Assembly (NCBI GenBank): GCA_029266295.1
Contig: JAQSXD010000170.1
Location: 1-7,883 of the forward strand
Length of the DNA: 7,883 nucleotides
Direction: 5' to 3'
Source of the DNA: Bacillota bacterium
GTDB lineage: Bacteria > Bacillota > Clostridia > Peptostreptococcales > Anaerovoracaceae
Made by a program: the position numbers and the translations under genes. Positions 6,263 through 7,883 of this stretch are shown one piece after another. Numbering within the stretch: the stretch's first letter is position 1; each line of letters begins with the position of its first letter. Below the pieces are notes generated by a model. That model did no database searches and was not told the origin of the DNA. It was given only the letters and a program-made list of their open reading frames with translations.

Positions 6263-7435
6263 ATGAGTGCAAGCATTTACTTAAGACTAAAAAATGAACT
6301 TGATCACGGAAGAAAAGCAGTGATGATTACCAAATTTTCTCAAGGTCAAAAAGAAGTCGATCATACACAAAAAACCGATCAGATCAAAGAATTCGATCAT
6401 ATAAAAGACGTGGTTTTGGAGAAAACCCTTATGACTGAGGAGCAGCTTTTGAAAGGCCAAGGAGAAACCCTTCAGGAAAAAGCTCGACACTCATTAGAAA
6501 CTGGCTGCCTGCAATTTTTTCAATCAGAAGATAGTACCTGTATGCTGATTGAGCCTTATGAGCCAATGTCAAGACTGATCATACTTGGAGGAGGGGCCAT
6601 CGCCGTTCCTCTTGCAGAATTGGGTGTAAAAGTTGGCCTTTCCGTCACGGTTGTTGATGACAGGCCTACCTATGCAAATAAAGATCGCTTTCCTCAGGCG
6701 GAAACGGTCATCTGCGATGAGTTTTCAAGCTGTCTTGCTCAGTTAATCCTGAATGAGTATAGCTTTGTGGTTATTGTGACGAGGGAGCATAAGCATGATT
6801 TGGAATGCCTGCGCACTCTATTAACGCGAAAAACAGCATATACTGGTATGATCGGATCGAAAGTAAGTCTGAATCGTGTCAAAGAGCAGCTCAAACAGGA
6901 AGGATTCTCCGAAGAACAGATTCATAAAGTACATATGCCTGTGGGACTGGATATCGGCGCCGACACACCCGACGAGATTGCAGTATCCATCATAGCGCAG
7001 ATTATCCAATTCAGAATGTCTTCAAAAAAGGCTCGGGGAGCGAATGAACCATGTGATCCGGACTCCAATGAAGCTTCTGCACGGTGTCATTTTGGAATCT
7101 TTGGAAATGGACGCCTTGAAACCGACCGCCACGTGTTGAATGCACTTTGCAGAGATCCGGAGGAACCAAGAGCGTTGGCAACGGTGGTAGAAACCTGGGG
7201 CTCGGTGCCAAGGAAAGCAGGTGCTAAAATGTTGATCTGGTCCTACGGTATGACAGTGGGCAGCTTTGGAGGAGGCTATGCGGAAGGGGAACTGATCAAC
7301 GCAGCCTGGCAGCTAATCGGTACCGGCAGCTCAGCCCTTCATGAAATTGATCTTACCGGACAGACGGACGAAGAGGAAGGGATGGTTTGCGGCGGTATGA
7401 TGAAGGTATTGATCGAGGATTGCCAAGGCTTATGA
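6263..7435 (+). CDS. XdhC-family molybdenum hydroxylase maturation factor
   Basis: This encodes a 390-residue protein. The ATG at 6263 has a modest AAAAGGG site 7 bases upstream. XdhC proteins bind molybdenum cofactor, help its sulfuration and hand it to xanthine dehydrogenase or aldehyde oxidoreductase-type enzymes. Three parts are visible. Residues 1 to about 100 look like a degenerate XdhC/CoxI domain with a charged His/Asp-rich insert (about 27-50). Residues 105-250 are the Rossmann XdhC_C domain: 'LGGGAIA' (Gly109-111), 'VVDDRP', 'TREHKHD' (173-179), 'GMIGSK' (195-200) and 'PVGLDIGADTPDEIA' (226-240). Residues 286-387 form a well-conserved XdhC/CoxI domain: 'ATVVETWGSVPRKAGAKM', 'GSFGGGYAEGELINAAW' and 'GMVCGG' with Cys376. 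The usual order has one CoxI domain first, so the C-terminal copy appears to be the active one. It is the last gene of the activator unit and faces the hydroxylase gene. Confidence 0.92.
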   Translation: MSASIYLRLKNELDHGRKAVMITKFSQGQKEVDHTQKTDQIKEFDHIKDVVLEKTLMTEEQLLKGQGETLQEKARHSLETGCLQFFQSEDSTCMLIEPYEPMSRLIILGGGAIAVPLAELGVKVGLSVTVVDDRPTYANKDRFPQAETVICDEFSSCLAQLILNEYSFVVIVTREHKHDLECLRTLLTRKTAYTGMIGSKVSLNRVKEQLKQEGFSEEQIHKVHMPVGLDIGADTPDEIAVSIIAQIIQFRMSSKKARGANEPCDPDSNEASARCHFGIFGNGRLETDRHVLNALCRDPEEPRALATVVETWGSVPRKAGAKMLIWSYGMTVGSFGGGYAEGELINAAWQLIGTGSSALHEIDLTGQTDEEEGMVCGGMMKVLIEDCQGL

Positions 7436-7461
7436 AGGAGCTGATGTAGGCATATCTAGAT

Positions 7462-7541
7462 TGTTCCAAAATGGAGCAGTGTTCCACTTCGTGACACCCG
7501 CTAGGCAAAATTACCGTTCCGTAATGGAACAGAATGGAACT
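7462..7541. promoter_or_regulatory. Putative upstream activator sites (six GTTCC/GGAAC half-sites)
   Basis: Six related half-sites occur in 80 bases. The first group is TGTTCCA (7462-7468), the inverted TGGAGCA (7472-7478) and TGTTCCA (7480-7486). The second group is CGTTCCG (7515-7521), the inverted TGGAACA (7525-7531) and the inverted TGGAACT (7535-7541). Each group holds one 17-base dyad (7-base arms, 3-base spacer) plus one extra half-site 8-10 bases on. Relative to the predicted sigma-54 start near 7640 they lie at about -178 to -99, the usual distance for enhancer sites. The likely binder is the Fis-type activator encoded at 3516-5480. This is inferred from position and symmetry. Confidence 0.65.
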
Positions 7542-7583
7542 GATCAGAGAAGTCACGATGCCAAATAATAACTAGGTATCAAC

Positions 7584-7613
7584 AAAAAGGGCATTGCCCT
7601 TTTTTTATTTTTT
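7584..7613 (+). terminator. Terminator of the activator-xdhC unit
   Basis: AAAAAGGGC (7584-7592) and GCCCTTTTT (7596-7604) form a perfect 9-base-pair stem with an ATT loop, followed by a T-rich tail interrupted by one A. It lies between the putative enhancer array and the sigma-54 promoter, and its T-tract runs directly into the -24 box. Confidence 0.85.
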
Positions 7614-7630
7614 TGGCATGATATATGCTA
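7614..7630 (+). promoter_or_regulatory. Sigma-54 (-24/-12) promoter of the aldehyde oxidoreductase gene
   Basis: TGGCATG (7614-7620), four bases, then ATGCT (7625-7629) matches the sigma-54 consensus TGGCACG-N4-TTGCW. The invariant GG (7615-7616) and GC (7627-7628) are exactly 10 bases apart. Transcription would start near 7640. It lies directly downstream of an operon encoding a sigma-54 activator and upstream of a molybdenum hydroxylase gene. Confidence 0.85.
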
Positions 7631-7665
7631 ATTCAATAGGTAGTAGAAATAAGAGGCAGAAGGAC

Positions 7666-7740
7666 ATGCGGTTATTTATGGAAACGCTGTTTGCTTCCAG
7701 AAAAACGGAACCGGCACCGTTTCAAAGAACTCAAGTTTAA
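7666..7740 (+). CDS. Possible 24-residue leader peptide ORF
   Basis: An ATG at 7666 opens a 24-codon frame ending with TAA at 7738-7740, wholly within the predicted leader between the sigma-54 start (about 7640) and the hydroxylase ATG (7755). The peptide reads 'MRLFMETLFASRK' then 'TEPAPFQRTQV'. GAGG (7653-7656) lies 9 bases upstream. The closer AGAAGGA is only one base from the ATG, which is too near, but could serve the in-frame ATG at 7678. The peptide has no recognisable domain and no run of a single regulatory amino acid. It could be translated and couple with the downstream gene (14-base gap), or be chance. Confidence 0.25.
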   Translation: MRLFMETLFASRKTEPAPFQRTQV

Positions 7741-7754
7741 AATGGAGGGAAACT

Positions 7755-7883
7755 ATGCTTAAAAAGACGTTGTTTATCAATGAGTGCGAAAGACGTGTCG
7801 TAGTTGATCCTGAAGTCACTCTTGCTGAGGTTTTGAGAACTCAAATGTTTCTCACAGGAACCAAGGTCGGCTGCGGCAAAGGC
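7755..7883 (+). CDS. Molybdenum-dependent aldehyde oxidoreductase, N-terminal [2Fe-2S] domain (partial)
   Basis: The first 43 codons are present and the frame runs off the window end. The ATG at 7755 has GGAGGG (7744-7749) 5 bases upstream. The translation 'MLKKTLFINECERRVVV', then 'DPEVTLAEVLRTQMFLTG' and 'TKVGCGKG', is the start of a plant-type ferredoxin domain. The Cys in 'KVGCGKG' would be the first ligand of the proximal [2Fe-2S] cluster, normally followed by GxCGAC. The pattern is very close to the Desulfovibrio gigas aldehyde oxidoreductase (Mop) N-terminus as I recall it. In that family one long chain carries two [2Fe-2S] domains and the molybdopterin domain. A separate small xanthine dehydrogenase-type subunit would start the same way, so single-chain or multi-subunit form cannot be decided here. 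Expression is probably sigma-54 dependent, from 7614-7630. Confidence 0.85.
   Translation, partial: MLKKTLFINECERRVVVDPEVTLAEVLRTQMFLTGTKVGCGKG

Noticed and set aside
7432..7449. Five-codon ATG frame overlapping the xdhC stop.
   Set aside because: It is too short to support, and an overlapping ATGA at a gene end is common by chance.
7577..7589. Possible IHF-like bend site (TATCAA) between the enhancer array and the -24 box.
   Set aside because: The second half of the IHF consensus is missing, and Clostridia generally use HU-type proteins instead of IHF.

Overview
The window looks like a piece of an anaerobic Firmicute (Clostridia-type) chromosome. The evidence is strong GGAGG-type ribosome binding sites, compact same-strand operons, short hairpin-plus-T-tract terminators, moderately AT-rich DNA, and gene families typical of amino-acid or purine fermenting anaerobes (XdhC-type maturation factor, molybdenum hydroxylase, sigma-54 activator). 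The species cannot be named from the sequence. Every gene I can support lies on the + strand. I see no tRNA, rRNA, CRISPR array, insertion sequence or phage gene.

Region 1 (1-1681) holds the 3' part of a phytoene-desaturase-like FAD oxidoreductase, followed 21 bases later by an unrecognised small lipoprotein. Region 2 (about 1777-3439) holds a 58-residue zinc-ribbon protein behind its own likely promoter and a 5' leader of about 120 bases. A strong hairpin follows, then a translation initiation factor IF-3 gene that probably starts on the rare codon ATT, then an overlapping hemolysin III family membrane protein and a terminator. The IF-3 is divergent and is not followed by rpmI-rplT.

Region 3 (about 3459-7883) is the most interesting part. 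A housekeeping-type promoter drives a GAF-PAS-AAA+-Fis sigma-54 activator. Downstream on the same strand are a four-cysteine DVU_1557-like redox/zinc-ribbon protein, a C-GCAxxG-C-C family protein and an XdhC-family molybdenum-enzyme maturation factor, the last one carrying an extra XdhC/CoxI domain at its C-terminus. A terminator closes this unit. Immediately after it is a near-consensus -24/-12 (sigma-54) promoter. About 100-180 bases upstream of the predicted transcription start lies a cluster of six GTTCC/GGAAC half-sites. The promoter reads into a leader of about 115 bases and then the start of a molybdenum-dependent aldehyde oxidoreductase, whose N-terminal [2Fe-2S] domain is cut by the window end.

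The best reading is a self-contained regulatory and maturation circuit. The activator senses a small molecule through GAF and PAS, binds the half-site array, and switches on the sigma-54 promoter of the molybdenum hydroxylase. The accessory proteins encoded with the activator mature or serve that enzyme. The individual families are known. The binding sites, the link between activator and promoter, and the roles of the two small cysteine proteins are inference.
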